A stretch of 37,203 nucleotides of DNA. Origin: Nocardioidaceae bacterium. Its GTDB lineage: Bacteria > Actinomycetota > Actinomycetes > Propionibacteriales > Nocardioidaceae. The stretch lies in assembly GCA_013696015.1 (NCBI GenBank), contig JACCZI010000031.1, positions 1 through 37,203 of the forward strand, read 5' to 3'. The notes beneath the pieces were generated by a model. The model was not told where the DNA came from and ran no database searches. It saw nothing but the letters and a program-made list of their open reading frames with translations. Positions 24,600 to 32,150 of this stretch are shown piece by piece. Numbering within the stretch: the stretch's first letter is position 1; each line of letters starts with the position of its first letter. Position numbers and translations under genes: made by a program.

Positions 24600-25518
24600 G
24601 GCGGACCACGTCGAGGGCGTGGGCCAGGTCGGTCGGGTACGGGGACTCGTACTCCGCCCAGCTGCCCGTGGCCGGGTGGGGGAACCCGAGCCGCACCGCG
24701 TGCAGCCACTGGCGCTCCAGTCCGGTGCGGCGGGCGAGTGTCGGGTCCGCGCCGTACGTGAGGTCGCCGACACAGGGGTGCCTCAGCGCACTCATGTGCA
24801 CCCGGATCTGATGGGTACGCCCCGTTTCCAGCCGGACCTCAAGCAGGCTGCCGTACCGGTGCGCCTCGAGGGTCTCGTAGTGGGTCACGCTCGGCTTCCC
24901 CGACGCCACTACCGCCCACCGGAAGGTGTGCCGGGGATGCCGGCCAATCGGCGCATCGACGGTCCCGGCGAGCGGATCGGGGTGGCCTTGCACCAGCGCG
25001 TGGTACGTCTTGGTGACGGTGCGCGACCGGAAGGCCCGCTTCAGCGTGGCATACGCCGGCTCCGACTTGGCGACCACCATCAGCCCGCTGGTGCCGACAT
25101 CGAGGCGGTGGATGACACCGGCCCGCTCCGCCGCACCGGAGGTGGCGATCCGGAAGCCGGCTGCGGCCAGGTGGCCGACCACGGTCGGCCCCGACCAACC
25201 CAGGCTGGGGTGGGCAGCGACACCGACCGGCTTGTCCACCACCACGAGGTCGTCATCGTCGTACACGACATGCAGGTCTGGCACGACCGCAGGCACCACC
25301 GCAACCGGACCCGGCGGATCGTCCAGCGTGACCTCGAGCCAGGCAGCCGCGGCCAACCGGTCCGACTTAGCCACGACGACACCGTCGATCCTCACGTTGC
25401 CTGACTCGACGAGCTCCGCCGAACGGGTCCGCGACAGACCGAGCAGGCGGGCCACCCCGGCGTCCACCCGTTCGCCGGCCAACCCTTCGGGCACGGGCAG
25501 CGTCCGTTGCTCAGCCAC
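24589..25518 (-). CDS. RluD/RluA family 23S rRNA pseudouridine synthase
   Basis: The 309-residue protein has an N-terminal S4-like domain (GERVDAGVARLLGLSRTRSAELVESGNVRIDG, about residues 15-46) and a catalytic domain. The signature HRLDVGTSGLMVVAKS contains the catalytic Asp; LLEVRLETGRTHQIRVHMSALRHP follows. The product isomerises uridines in rRNA, probably of the large subunit; which positions cannot be told. The GTG start overlaps the lspA stop by eight bases, and the lspA–rluD pair is a common bacterial arrangement. Confidence 0.94.
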   Translation of the reverse strand: MAEQRTLPVPEGLAGERVDAGVARLLGLSRTRSAELVESGNVRIDGVVVAKSDRLAAAAWLEVTLDDPPGPVAVVPAVVPDLHVVYDDDDLVVVDKPVGVAAHPSLGWSGPTVVGHLAAAGFRIATSGAAERAGVIHRLDVGTSGLMVVAKSEPAYATLKRAFRSRTVTKTYHALVQGHPDPLAGTVDAPIGRHPRHTFRWAVVASGKPSVTHYETLEAHRYGSLLEVRLETGRTHQIRVHMSALRHPCVGDLTYGADPTLARRTGLERQWLHAVRLGFPHPATGSWAEYESPYPTDLAHALDVVRRVA

Positions 25519-26068
25519 GTCCGGTGACGCCCACCCCGCGTACGGACTGCAGGATGACCAACCCGGCCGCGACCACGATGGCGCTGTCGGCGACGTTGAA
25601 CACCGGCCAGTGCGGCAGCTGGAGGAAGTCGACGACGTGGCCGCGCAACGGCCCGGGCGACCGCAGCAGACGGTCGGTCAGGTTGCCCAGCGCACCACCG
25701 AGCAGCAGCCCGAGCGCGACCGCCCAGCCGCGGTCGCGCAACCGGGCCGCGGTCCGCACCACGACCACGCAGACCGCCGCCGCGACAACGCTCAGCAGGA
25801 CCGTCAGGCCGGTGGCCATGCTGAATGCGGCGCCCGGGTTGCGGGTCAGGTGCAGCTCCAGGACTCCGGGCACCACCTCGACGTCCGGCCGGCCAGTGAG
25901 GAACTCGACGGCGAGGAGCTTGGTCACGACATCAACGACATAAGTCAGGGCCACTACAACGGCGAAGAGCCGGATCCGGCGCGGCGGAGCGGCTTCCTGG
26001 TCGTGCGGCGCAGGGTCGATGTCGGGGTCACCGGAGGCGCTCAGCGACGCTCCTCGCGCTGCTTGCAT
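25511..26068 (-). CDS. lspA: Lipoprotein signal peptidase (signal peptidase II)
   Basis: LspA cleaves signal peptides of diacylglyceryl-modified prolipoproteins. The 185-residue protein has four membrane segments. The catalytic aspartates lie in GALGNLTDRLLR and VFNVADSAIVV, and the conserved HLTRNPGAAFSM loop is present. The ATG chosen (26066-26068) overlaps the upstream DksA-like gene by 28 bases and has a poor ribosome site. The first 30 or so residues are hydrophilic, so a slightly later start cannot be excluded. Together with lgt at 2.7 kb, both universal lipoprotein-maturation enzymes are in the window. Confidence 0.94.
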   Translation of the reverse strand: MQAARGASLSASGDPDIDPAPHDQEAAPPRRIRLFAVVVALTYVVDVVTKLLAVEFLTGRPDVEVVPGVLELHLTRNPGAAFSMATGLTVLLSVVAAAVCVVVVRTAARLRDRGWAVALGLLLGGALGNLTDRLLRSPGPLRGHVVDFLQLPHWPVFNVADSAIVVAAGLVILQSVRGVGVTGRG

Positions 26069-26598
26069 GTCATGCACAGTGTGGCACGGGGGAAGGCCAT
26101 CAGCCGCTGCTTCCCGATCGGATTGCCGCACGACTCGCAGACCCCGTAGGTGCCATCGTCCAGACGGCCCAGAGCCCGCTGCACCTGGAAGAGCATCTCC
26201 CTGGTGTTGTTGGCCAGGGACATCTCGGCGTCCCGCTCGAGCGTCGTGGACCCCACGTCCGCCTGGTCGTTGCCGGCCCCGTCGCCGGTGTTGCGCAGCA
26301 GGTCCTGCAGATCCTGCTCGACCGACCGGATCTCGAGCCGCAGCCGGCCCTCGTCCGCCTCGAGCTCGCCGCGAACGTCCGCCAGCTCCCGGGCCATCCA
26401 AGGACGCTCGTCGGCCCGGACGACCAGCTTGCGCCCGGTCCGCTTGGCGGGTGCCTTCTTCGCGGGTGCCTTCTTCGCCGCTGTCTTCTTCGCGGGTGCC
26501 TTCTTCGCGGCTACCTGCTTCGGAGCCGGTGCGGCCTTCTTGGCGGGTGCCTTTTTCCGCGGCGACGCCGGCGGCGGTGCCCCCTTCTTGGTCGCCAT
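26041..26598 (-). CDS. DksA/TraR family zinc-finger protein with Lys/Ala-rich tail
   Basis: The 185-residue product has an N-terminal basic low-complexity region (about residues 1-57) made of KKAPAKK/KKTAAKK units. A helical coiled-coil region follows (MARELADVRGELEADEGRLR to NTREMLFQVQRALGRLDDG). It ends in a C4 zinc finger with Cys pairs CESC and CMTC 17 residues apart. This is the DksA/TraR fold, which in other bacteria binds the RNA polymerase secondary channel. The coiled-coil tip here reads NDQADVGSTTLERDAE. The ATG has AGGGG upstream. The basic tail resembles histone H1-like tails and may bind nucleic acid; that is inference. It heads the operon with lspA, the rluD-like gene and the GNAT gene. 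Confidence 0.9.
   Translation of the reverse strand: MATKKGAPPPASPRKKAPAKKAAPAPKQVAAKKAPAKKTAAKKAPAKKAPAKRTGRKLVVRADERPWMARELADVRGELEADEGRLRLEIRSVEQDLQDLLRNTGDGAGNDQADVGSTTLERDAEMSLANNTREMLFQVQRALGRLDDGTYGVCESCGNPIGKQRLMAFPRATLCMTCKQREERR
26446..26555 (-). repeat. Degenerate tandem repeats encoding the KKAPAKK tail
   Basis: Units close to GCGGGTGCCTTCTTC (plus-strand reading) recur at intervals of 12–18 bases and encode the alternating Lys-Lys and Ala-Pro-Ala of the DksA-like protein. Such arrays are prone to copy-number change between strains. Confidence 0.7.
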
Positions 26599-26655
26599 TC
26601 GCGAGGTCCCCTGACGTCGATGGCGACCCGCGTCGGCGCCGCCTGTTGTGCCGTG

Positions 26656-26684
26656 AGGATAGGGAGCCGGTGGCGCTGCTTCAA
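26656..26684 (-). promoter_or_regulatory. Promoter of the DksA-like–lspA–rlu operon
   Basis: TTGAAG (26679-26684) and TATCCT (26656-26661) on the minus strand are separated by 17 bases. This is one of the best housekeeping-type promoters in the window. Transcription would start near 26649, giving a leader of about 50 bases before the DksA-like gene. Confidence 0.6.
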
Positions 26685-26710
26685 CTTCCCCCGCCGCCCC
26701 TGGGTAGACT
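26680..26710 (+). promoter_or_regulatory. Promoter of ileS
   Basis: TAGACT at 26705-26710 is a good -10 box located just upstream of the T-box leader. TTCAAC at 26680-26685 could serve as -35 with 19-base spacing. The hexamer overlaps the -35 box of the divergent operon on the other strand, so the two polymerases would compete. Confidence 0.55.
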
Positions 26711-26716
26711 GACCCG

Positions 26717-26998
26717 GCCGCAACAGCAGTGACGGGACGAGTAGCCGCGGACTCTGCACCAGCAGCGACCTGGGGACGGTGGGAGCCCAGGGGTGCGCCG
26801 CAGCGAAGATCACCCCCGAGCCGCTGGCAGAACGGCCGGCGCGTGACCGGCTCACTAGACCCAGCAGCGGCAGCCTCGAGAGGGCAGCGGACGTCGCGAG
26901 CGGCGCCGCGGTCAAGGAGGGTGGTACCGCGGGAGGCGTCACCGGCGCCGAGCGTCCCTCCGCAGCGTGAGCTCCTGAGCCGGAGCGCTGACGGAGGA
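26717..26998 (+). promoter_or_regulatory. ileS T-box riboswitch, translational type with short stem I
   Basis: The leader senses uncharged tRNA-Ile. Stem I is formed by CGGG (26733-26736) with CCCG (26815-26818), GCGG (26747-26750) with CCGC, GCACC (26756-26760) with GGTGC, and a CCTGGG/CCCAGG tip (26769-26774, 26786-26791). The specifier loop holds AGTA (26740-26743) opposite GAA, followed by the Ile codon ATC (26809-26811) and a purine. The T-box sequence AAGGAGGGTGGTACCGCG is at 26914-26931; its TGGT would pair with tRNA ACCA. CCTCC (26957-26961) can pair either with GGAGG at 26932-26936 or with the ileS Shine-Dalgarno GGAGG at 26993-26997. There is no terminator T-run, so control is of translation. 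Confidence 0.93.
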
Positions 26999-27002
26999 CC
27001 CG

Positions 27003-30000
27003 ATGACCACCGCAGAGACCGCTCCCGGCCAGGGCGTCGGCTACCGGCCGGTACCGCCGCAGATCGACCTGCCCCAGCTCGAGCGCGACATCCTGGCCCT
27101 GTGGGCCGAGCAGGACACCTTCGCCCGCACACTGCAGCAGACCGCCGGTGCTCGCCGCTGGACGTTCTACGAAGGGCCCCCGACCGCCAACGGCGTCCCG
27201 GGCGTCCATCACGTCGAGGCCCGGGTCCTGAAGGACGTGTTCCCGCGTCTCAAGACCATGCAGGGCTACCACGTCGACCGCAAGGCCGGTTGGGACTGCC
27301 AGGGCCTGCACGTCGAGGTCGGCGTCGAGAAGGAGCTCGGCCTGTCCGGCAAGCAGCAGATCGAGGCGTACGGCATCGCTGCGTTCAACGCGCGCTGCCG
27401 TGCGTCGGTCGAGCGGCACGTCGACGCGTTCGAGGAGATGACCGAGCGGATGGCCTACTGGGTCGACATGTCCGCGGCGTACCGGACGATGGACCCCGCC
27501 TACATCGACAGTGTGTGGTGGTCGTTGAAGCAGATCTTCGACAAAGGGCTGCTCGTCGAGGACCAGCGCATCAGCCCGTACTGTCCCCGCTGCGAGACCG
27601 CGCTGTCCGACCATGAGCTCGGCCAGCCGGGTGCGTACGAAACGGTCGCCGATCCGTCGGTCTACGTCCGGCTGCCGCTGACCTCGGGTCCGCTGGCCGG
27701 GCGGGCTGCGCTGCTGGTGTGGACGACGACACCGTGGACACTGGTGTCCAACACCGCCGTGGCGGTGCATCCCGACGTCGAGTACACCGTGGTCACCGAC
27801 GGCTCGCAACGCCTCGTCGTCGCCGAACCCTTGCGTGAGCAGGTGCTGGGCGATCGCTGGGACGTCGAGCAGCGGCTGCGCGGTGTCGACATGGAGCGTT
27901 GGACGTACGAGCGCCCGTTCGACCTGGTCGACATTCCCGCACCCGCCCACTACGTCGTGCTGGCCACCTACGTCACGACCGCGGACGGCACCGGGCTGGT
28001 GCATCAGGCCCCCGCATTCGGGGCCGACGACCTCGCCGTGGCCCGGGCCTACGGGCTGCCCGTGGTCAACCCGGTCCGAGCGGACGGGCACTTCGCGGAC
28101 GAGGTGCCACTGGTCGGCGGGCAGTTCTTCAAACATGCCGACACCGACCTGATCAACGACCTGGACCGTCGCGGTCGGCTGCTGCGACATGAGACCTACG
28201 AGCACTCCTACCCGCATTGCTGGCGATGCCACACGCCGCTGATGTACTACGCCATGCCGTCGTGGTACATCCGGACGACGCAGGTCAAGGATGCGTTGCT
28301 CCGCGAGAACGAACGCACGGCGTGGTACCCGGACACGATCAAGTGGGGTCGTTACGGGGACTGGCTGCACAACAACGTCGACTGGTCGCTGTCACGATCG
28401 CGTTACTGGGGCACGCCGCTGCCGATCTGGCGCTGCCCCGACGGGCATCTGACGTGCGTCGGGTCACGCACCGAGCTCGCAGGCTTGTCGGGGACCATGC
28501 TCGACGACCCCCATCGGCCGTTCGTCGACGAGGTGACGTTTTCGTGCCCGGAGTGCGGCGAGCCGGCGCGACGTGTGCCCGAGCTCATCGATGCGTGGTA
28601 CGACTCCGGCTCGATGCCCTTTGCTCAGTGGGGCTACCCGACCCTCGACGGATCGGAGGACGAGCTGGACCGGGCGTACCCCGCGCAGTTCATCTGCGAG
28701 GCGATCGACCAGACCCGCGGCTGGTTCTACTCGCTGATGGCGATCGGAACGCTGGTGTTCGACCGGTCCGCGTACGAGAACGTCGTCTGCGTCGGCCACA
28801 TCGTCGCGGAGGACGGCCGCAAGATGTCGAAGCACCTCGGCAACATCCTGGAGCCGATGCCGCTGATGGAGCGCCATGGGGCGGACGCGCTGCGGTGGTT
28901 CATGGCCTGTGCCGGGTCCCCGTGGTCATCCCGCCGTGTCGGACACACTGTGTTGCAGGAGATCGTGCGCAAGGTGCTGCTGACGTACTGGAACACGGTG
29001 GCGTTCCACGTTCTCTACGCCCGCACCGCGGGCTGGACGCCCGCCTCCGGTGCAGCACCCCCCGTCGGTCAACGCCCGGTGCTCGATCGCTGGCTGGCCG
29101 GGCGCACCTCGGTGCTCGTGCGCGAGGTGACCGCGGCGATGGAGGGCTTCGACACCCAGCGGGCGGGCAGCCTGCTCGCCGACTTCATCGACGACCTGTC
29201 GAACTGGTACGTGCGTCGGTCGCGACGGCGCTTCTGGAACGGCGACGTCGCCGCACTCGCCACGCTGCACGAGACGGTGGAGGTGCTGACCCGCCTGCTG
29301 GCACCGCTCACGCCGTTCGTGACCGAACGGGTGTGGCAGGACGCGGTGCGTTGTGTGGACCCGGCTGCTGCGGACTCGGTTCACCTGGCGACCTGGCCCG
29401 AGCCGGACGAGACCCTGGTCGACGACGAGCTCGACGCCCAGGTACGGCTGGCCCGTCGCCTGGTCGAGCTCGGACGAGCCGCGCGGGCGGAGGCCAAGGT
29501 GCGCAACCGGCAACCGCTGCGCCGGGCGCTGATCGGCTCCAGCGGGTGGACGGCGCTGTCCCCCGAGCTGCGCGCGGACGTCGCGGCCGAGCTCAACGTC
29601 GGCTCGGTGGAGTCACTGGCCGCGGCCGACGGGGACCTCGTCGAGCACTCCGCCAAAGGCAACTATCGAGCGCTCGGCCGGCGCTTCGGGAAGCAGACGC
29701 CGACGGTCGCTGCCGCCATCGCCGCCGCCGACGCGGGGGCGCTGGCCGCCGGGCTGACCGCCGGCCGGGCGAGCGTCGAGGTCGACGGTCAACAGGTCGC
29801 GCTGATCCCGGAGGAGGTCATCGTCTCCGAGCGTCCGCGCGAGGGCTGGTCGGTGGTGAACGAGCACGGCGAGACCGTGGCCCTCGACCTCGAGATGACT
29901 CCGGATCTGGTCCGTGCCGGCCTCGCTCGCGAAGCGGTCCGGCTGGTCCAGGAGGCCCGCAAGACAAGTGGTTTCGACGTCAGTGACCGGATCGAGCTGT

Positions 30001-30182
30001 GGTGGGAAGCCGACGGCGAGCTGGCGCAGGCACTCACCGAACATGAGCAGCTGCTTGCGGACGAGGTGCTCGCCACCGCGGTCACCGTCGGCCGGCCGAA
30101 CGACGCCTCGTTGCCCGCTCACGGCGACACCGATCTCCACCTCACGTTATGGATTCGTCGCCCGGCCACACCGGCGGAATGA
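27003..30182 (+). CDS. ileS: Isoleucyl-tRNA synthetase, type 2 (eukaryote-like)
   Basis: The enzyme charges tRNA-Ile. The 1059-residue protein has the class I HIGH-equivalent motif in GPPTANGVPGVHHVEA (GVHH), typical of the eukaryote-like IleS2 group. The editing-domain segments are LLVWTTTPWTLVSNTAVAV and GTGLVHQAPAFGADD. The active-site region includes WYDSGSMPFAQWGYP and CEAIDQTRGWFYSL, and the KMSKS loop reads GRKMSKHLGN. The anticodon-binding domain and a long C-terminal region follow. The ATG has GGAGG upstream, part of the T-box switch. IleS2 enzymes are generally less sensitive to mupirocin, a family property not tested here. It is the only large plus-strand gene. Confidence 0.97.
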   Translation: MTTAETAPGQGVGYRPVPPQIDLPQLERDILALWAEQDTFARTLQQTAGARRWTFYEGPPTANGVPGVHHVEARVLKDVFPRLKTMQGYHVDRKAGWDCQGLHVEVGVEKELGLSGKQQIEAYGIAAFNARCRASVERHVDAFEEMTERMAYWVDMSAAYRTMDPAYIDSVWWSLKQIFDKGLLVEDQRISPYCPRCETALSDHELGQPGAYETVADPSVYVRLPLTSGPLAGRAALLVWTTTPWTLVSNTAVAVHPDVEYTVVTDGSQRLVVAEPLREQVLGDRWDVEQRLRGVDMERWTYERPFDLVDIPAPAHYVVLATYVTTADGTGLVHQAPAFGADDLAVARAYGLPVVNPVRADGHFADEVPLVGGQFFKHADTDLINDLDRRGRLLRHETYEHSYPHCWRCHTPLMYYAMPSWYIRTTQVKDALLRENERTAWYPDTIKWGRYGDWLHNNVDWSLSRSRYWGTPLPIWRCPDGHLTCVGSRTELAGLSGTMLDDPHRPFVDEVTFSCPECGEPARRVPELIDAWYDSGSMPFAQWGYPTLDGSEDELDRAYPAQFICEAIDQTRGWFYSLMAIGTLVFDRSAYENVVCVGHIVAEDGRKMSKHLGNILEPMPLMERHGADALRWFMACAGSPWSSRRVGHTVLQEIVRKVLLTYWNTVAFHVLYARTAGWTPASGAAPPVGQRPVLDRWLAGRTSVLVREVTAAMEGFDTQRAGSLLADFIDDLSNWYVRRSRRRFWNGDVAALATLHETVEVLTRLLAPLTPFVTERVWQDAVRCVDPAAADSVHLATWPEPDETLVDDELDAQVRLARRLVELGRAARAEAKVRNRQPLRRALIGSSGWTALSPELRADVAAELNVGSVESLAAADGDLVEHSAKGNYRALGRRFGKQTPTVAAAIAAADAGALAAGLTAGRASVEVDGQQVALIPEEVIVSERPREGWSVVNEHGETVALDLEMTPDLVRAGLAREAVRLVQEARKTSGFDVSDRIELWWEADGELAQALTEHEQLLADEVLATAVTVGRPNDASLPAHGDTDLHLTLWIRRPATPAE

Positions 30183-30469
30183 CGTAGCAAAAGGGCCAGA
30201 TCGAGGGCCGGCGGCGATGAGGTCCGATGCGTACCTCCGTGGGCTCCTCCACCTCCGCAGAGCACGAGTCGCTCCCCCCAGTCGAAGCAGGCGTGCTCGA
30301 GCGAGAAGACGAGCCGCACACCCGACACGAGCGACCCCCATCGCAATGTCGATCGACTCGACCCGCTCCGCGCGGCGGGAGGGGCAATGTCGTCGCCCCG
30401 CCGGCAATCTCATCCGGCGCACGAACGGCCGCCCCCTTCGGGACGGCCGTCGCGGTTGTCCGGACTGGG
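30183..30469. other. Gap between convergent ileS and divIVA
   Basis: This is a 287-base stretch between two stop codons. It holds a hairpin near the divIVA side (listed separately). Open frames crossing it are extensions of out-of-frame reading and show no recognisable protein. Confidence 0.5.
30425..30450 (-). terminator. Hairpin downstream of divIVA
   Basis: ACGGCC and GGCCGT form a perfect 6-bp stem, with an inner CCC/GGG stem around a CTTC loop, 20 bases past the divIVA stop. No T-run follows on either strand. It may end transcription from the division cluster and also face ileS transcripts. Confidence 0.5.
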
Positions 30470-31219
30470 TCAGCGCTTCTCGTCTTCCCCGAGCAGCGAG
30501 TGGAGGCGGCGCGGGCTGTGCTCGGAGTCGCCTCCGGGCAGCGGAGCGGCAACCGTCTGCTCCCCCTCGAGCTGGGCGAGCTGGCTCTTGAGGTAGCTCT
30601 GCAGCCGGCTGCGGTACTCGCGCTCGAACGAGCGCAGGCGGTCGACCTCTCGGGACAGCCTGTCCCGCTCCTTCTCGAGGTCGCCCAGGAGCTGCTGACG
30701 GCGCTCGGCGGTCTCGGTGTCGAGCTTCTCGGCCCGCATGTGGGCGTCCGACTCGAGCCGGTCAGCCTTGCCGCGGGCTTCGTTCTCGGTGCGCTCGGCG
30801 CCGGTGCGGGCCTCGGCCAAGATCTGGTCGGCCTGGTCCTTGGCCTCGCCCACCAGCTCGTCGGCGTTGCGGGTAGCCAGCTCGAGCAACCGCGCAGCCG
30901 CACCGGACACTTCGCCGATCGTGGCCGGGGCCGCGACGGCGGCCGGTGCGGCGACGGTTTCGGGCGCCGGGGGCGGGGTGGCCTCGACTACCGCAGCCGG
31001 ACGAGGCTGCTCGACCGGGCGCTGCGGGGCGGCAGGGGCGGAGCTCGTCGACGACGCCGCGGTCAGCTTGGAGCGCAAGTCGTCGTTCTCGGCGGCGAGC
31101 CGCTCCAACTCCGTCTCGACCTCGTCGAGGAACTGGTCCACCTCTCCCATGTCGTAACCCTCACGAAGACGAACGGGAGTGAAACGCTTGTTGCGCACGG
31201 CCTCCGGCGTCAGTGGCAT
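30470..31219 (-). CDS. divIVA: DivIVA/Wag31-family polar growth scaffold
   Basis: The 249-residue protein has the DivIVA membrane-binding head LTPEAVRNKRFTPVRLREGYDMGEVDQFLDEVETEL (about residues 3-38). A Pro/Ala-rich linker (about 55-95) follows, then a long coiled coil with heptads from LLELATRNADELVGEAKDQADQIL to REYRSRLQSYLKSQL, and a short acidic tail. In actinobacteria this protein gathers at negatively curved membrane at the poles and directs tip growth. The ATG is preceded by GAGGTGAT. A possible own promoter (TTGCCG-17-GATAAC, 31267-31295) lies in the 92-base gap after yggT. Confidence 0.95.
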   Translation of the reverse strand: MPLTPEAVRNKRFTPVRLREGYDMGEVDQFLDEVETELERLAAENDDLRSKLTAASSTSSAPAAPQRPVEQPRPAAVVEATPPPAPETVAAPAAVAAPATIGEVSGAAARLLELATRNADELVGEAKDQADQILAEARTGAERTENEARGKADRLESDAHMRAEKLDTETAERRQQLLGDLEKERDRLSREVDRLRSFEREYRSRLQSYLKSQLAQLEGEQTVAAPLPGGDSEHSPRRLHSLLGEDEKR

Positions 31220-31266
31220 CAGATCACCTCAGAATCGAGTGCGGGCAGTATCCGAGTCGGCCCCAC

Positions 31267-31295
31267 GTTATCGCTACCGGTACCCCGTCCGGCAA
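31267..31295 (-). promoter_or_regulatory. Putative divIVA promoter
   Basis: TTGCCG (31290-31295) and GATAAC (31267-31272) on the minus strand are 17 bases apart and lie about 50 bases before the divIVA start. The match to consensus is moderate. Confidence 0.35.
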
Positions 31296-31311
31296 CCGGC
31301 AAATCGACCTG

Positions 31312-31605
31312 TCACCCGAAGAAGACCAGCCCGTTCAGGATCTGTAGAAGGTAGATGGCGACGAACAGCACGACCGGGGAAAGGTCCAGGGCGACCATGC
31401 CGAGCCGCAACGGGGGCAGTACCCGGCGGACCGCCCGAAGCGGAGGGTCGGTGACGGAGTAGATGGCCACACACAGGACGAGAATGGGGCCCCTGGGCCG
31501 CCAGGACCGCGACAGCATCTGCACCCAGTCGAGCACGATGCGGGCGATCAGGATCAACAGGCAAGCCCACAGGACGAAGCCGATGACTTCGCCGGCAAGA
31601 CGCAT
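31312..31605 (-). CDS. yggT: YggT family membrane protein
   Basis: The 97-residue protein has two hydrophobic regions (GFVLWACLLILIARIVLDWV near the N-terminus and VVLFVAIYLLQILNGLVFF at the end). They flank the conserved SVTDPPLRAVRRVLPPLRLG, in which the TDP-P-L-R core is the YggT hallmark. Its function is unresolved; in Gram-positive dcw clusters it sits between sepF and divIVA, as here. The ATG follows the sepF stop by three bases, so it is likely translationally coupled. Confidence 0.94.
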   Translation of the reverse strand: MRLAGEVIGFVLWACLLILIARIVLDWVQMLSRSWRPRGPILVLCVAIYSVTDPPLRAVRRVLPPLRLGMVALDLSPVVLFVAIYLLQILNGLVFFG

Positions 31606-31608
31606 ATG

Positions 31609-32088
31609 TCAACTCTGGTTGAAGAAGCCGCCTTCGGCGATGCGCTGCTTGTCCTCGGCAGCGACCGAGACGTTAGGTGGGGACAGCAAGAACACCTTGT
31701 TGGTGACGCGCTCAATCGTACCGTGCACCGCGAAGACCAGGCCGGCGGCGAAGTCGACGAGCCGCTTGGCGTCGTTGTCGTCCATCTCCGAGAGGTTCAT
31801 GATCACCGGGATGCCCTCCCGGAACTGCTCTCCGATCGTCCGGGCCTCGTTGTAGGTCCGCGGGTGCAGCGTCGTGATCCGCGACAACTCGGCGGAGCGG
31901 ACCGGTGTCGGCGCCGTACGCCGGCGCTCCGCCAGCTGCGTCACCGACGAGCCGGAGGCGACATGCGCCTCGCGCACCGGACGGGTCTCACGAGCGGCGG
32001 TGTCGTGGGCGTCGTAGTCATCATCGAAGCGTTCGGTGTCCTCGAGCAGCCCTAGGTACACACCAACCTTGCGCATCGCGCCAGCCAT
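31609..32088 (-). CDS. sepF: Cell division protein SepF
   Basis: SepF tethers FtsZ filaments to the membrane, and in actinobacteria lacking FtsA it is a main anchor. The 159-residue protein starts MAGAMRKVGVYLGLLEDTE, an amphipathic membrane-binding helix. A charged linker follows, then the SepF domain with HPRTYNEARTIGEQFREGIPVIMNLSEMDDNDAKRLVDFAAGLVFAVHG and KVFLLSPPNV. The ATG at 32086-32088 has GGAGG ten bases upstream; an internal ATG four codons on is a weaker alternative. No ftsA is visible in the window. Confidence 0.95.
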   Translation of the reverse strand: MAGAMRKVGVYLGLLEDTERFDDDYDAHDTAARETRPVREAHVASGSSVTQLAERRRTAPTPVRSAELSRITTLHPRTYNEARTIGEQFREGIPVIMNLSEMDDNDAKRLVDFAAGLVFAVHGTIERVTNKVFLLSPPNVSVAAEDKQRIAEGGFFNQS

Positions 32089-32117
32089 GGGCTCTCGACC
32101 TCCGGTTGCCTCATTGC

Positions 32118-32141
32118 CGCGCAGGGCGGTTGCTCTGCGCG
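32118..32141 (-). other. Intercistronic hairpin between yggS and sepF
   Basis: CGCGCAG and CTGCGCG form a perfect 7-bp stem with a ten-base loop in the 62-base yggS–sepF gap. No T-run follows, so it may be an RNA-stability or partial-termination element that lowers or separates sepF expression from upstream genes. Confidence 0.45.
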
Positions 32142-32150
32142 ACCCTGACA

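Noticed and set aside
26446..26555. Tandem repeats considered as a CRISPR-like or minisatellite array
   Set aside because: The units are in frame, encode a Lys/Ala-rich protein tail and have no unique spacers of regular length.
26511..28370. Long minus-strand open frame (about 619 codons) opposite the start of ileS
   Set aside because: It runs antisense to unmistakable IleRS coding sequence and across the T-box leader. Its composition is that of a GC-rich shadow frame with no recognisable domain.
30119..30346. Minus-strand 75-codon frame downstream of ileS
   Set aside because: It overlaps the 3' end of ileS, has no family resemblance and lies in a convergent gap where a terminator region is expected.
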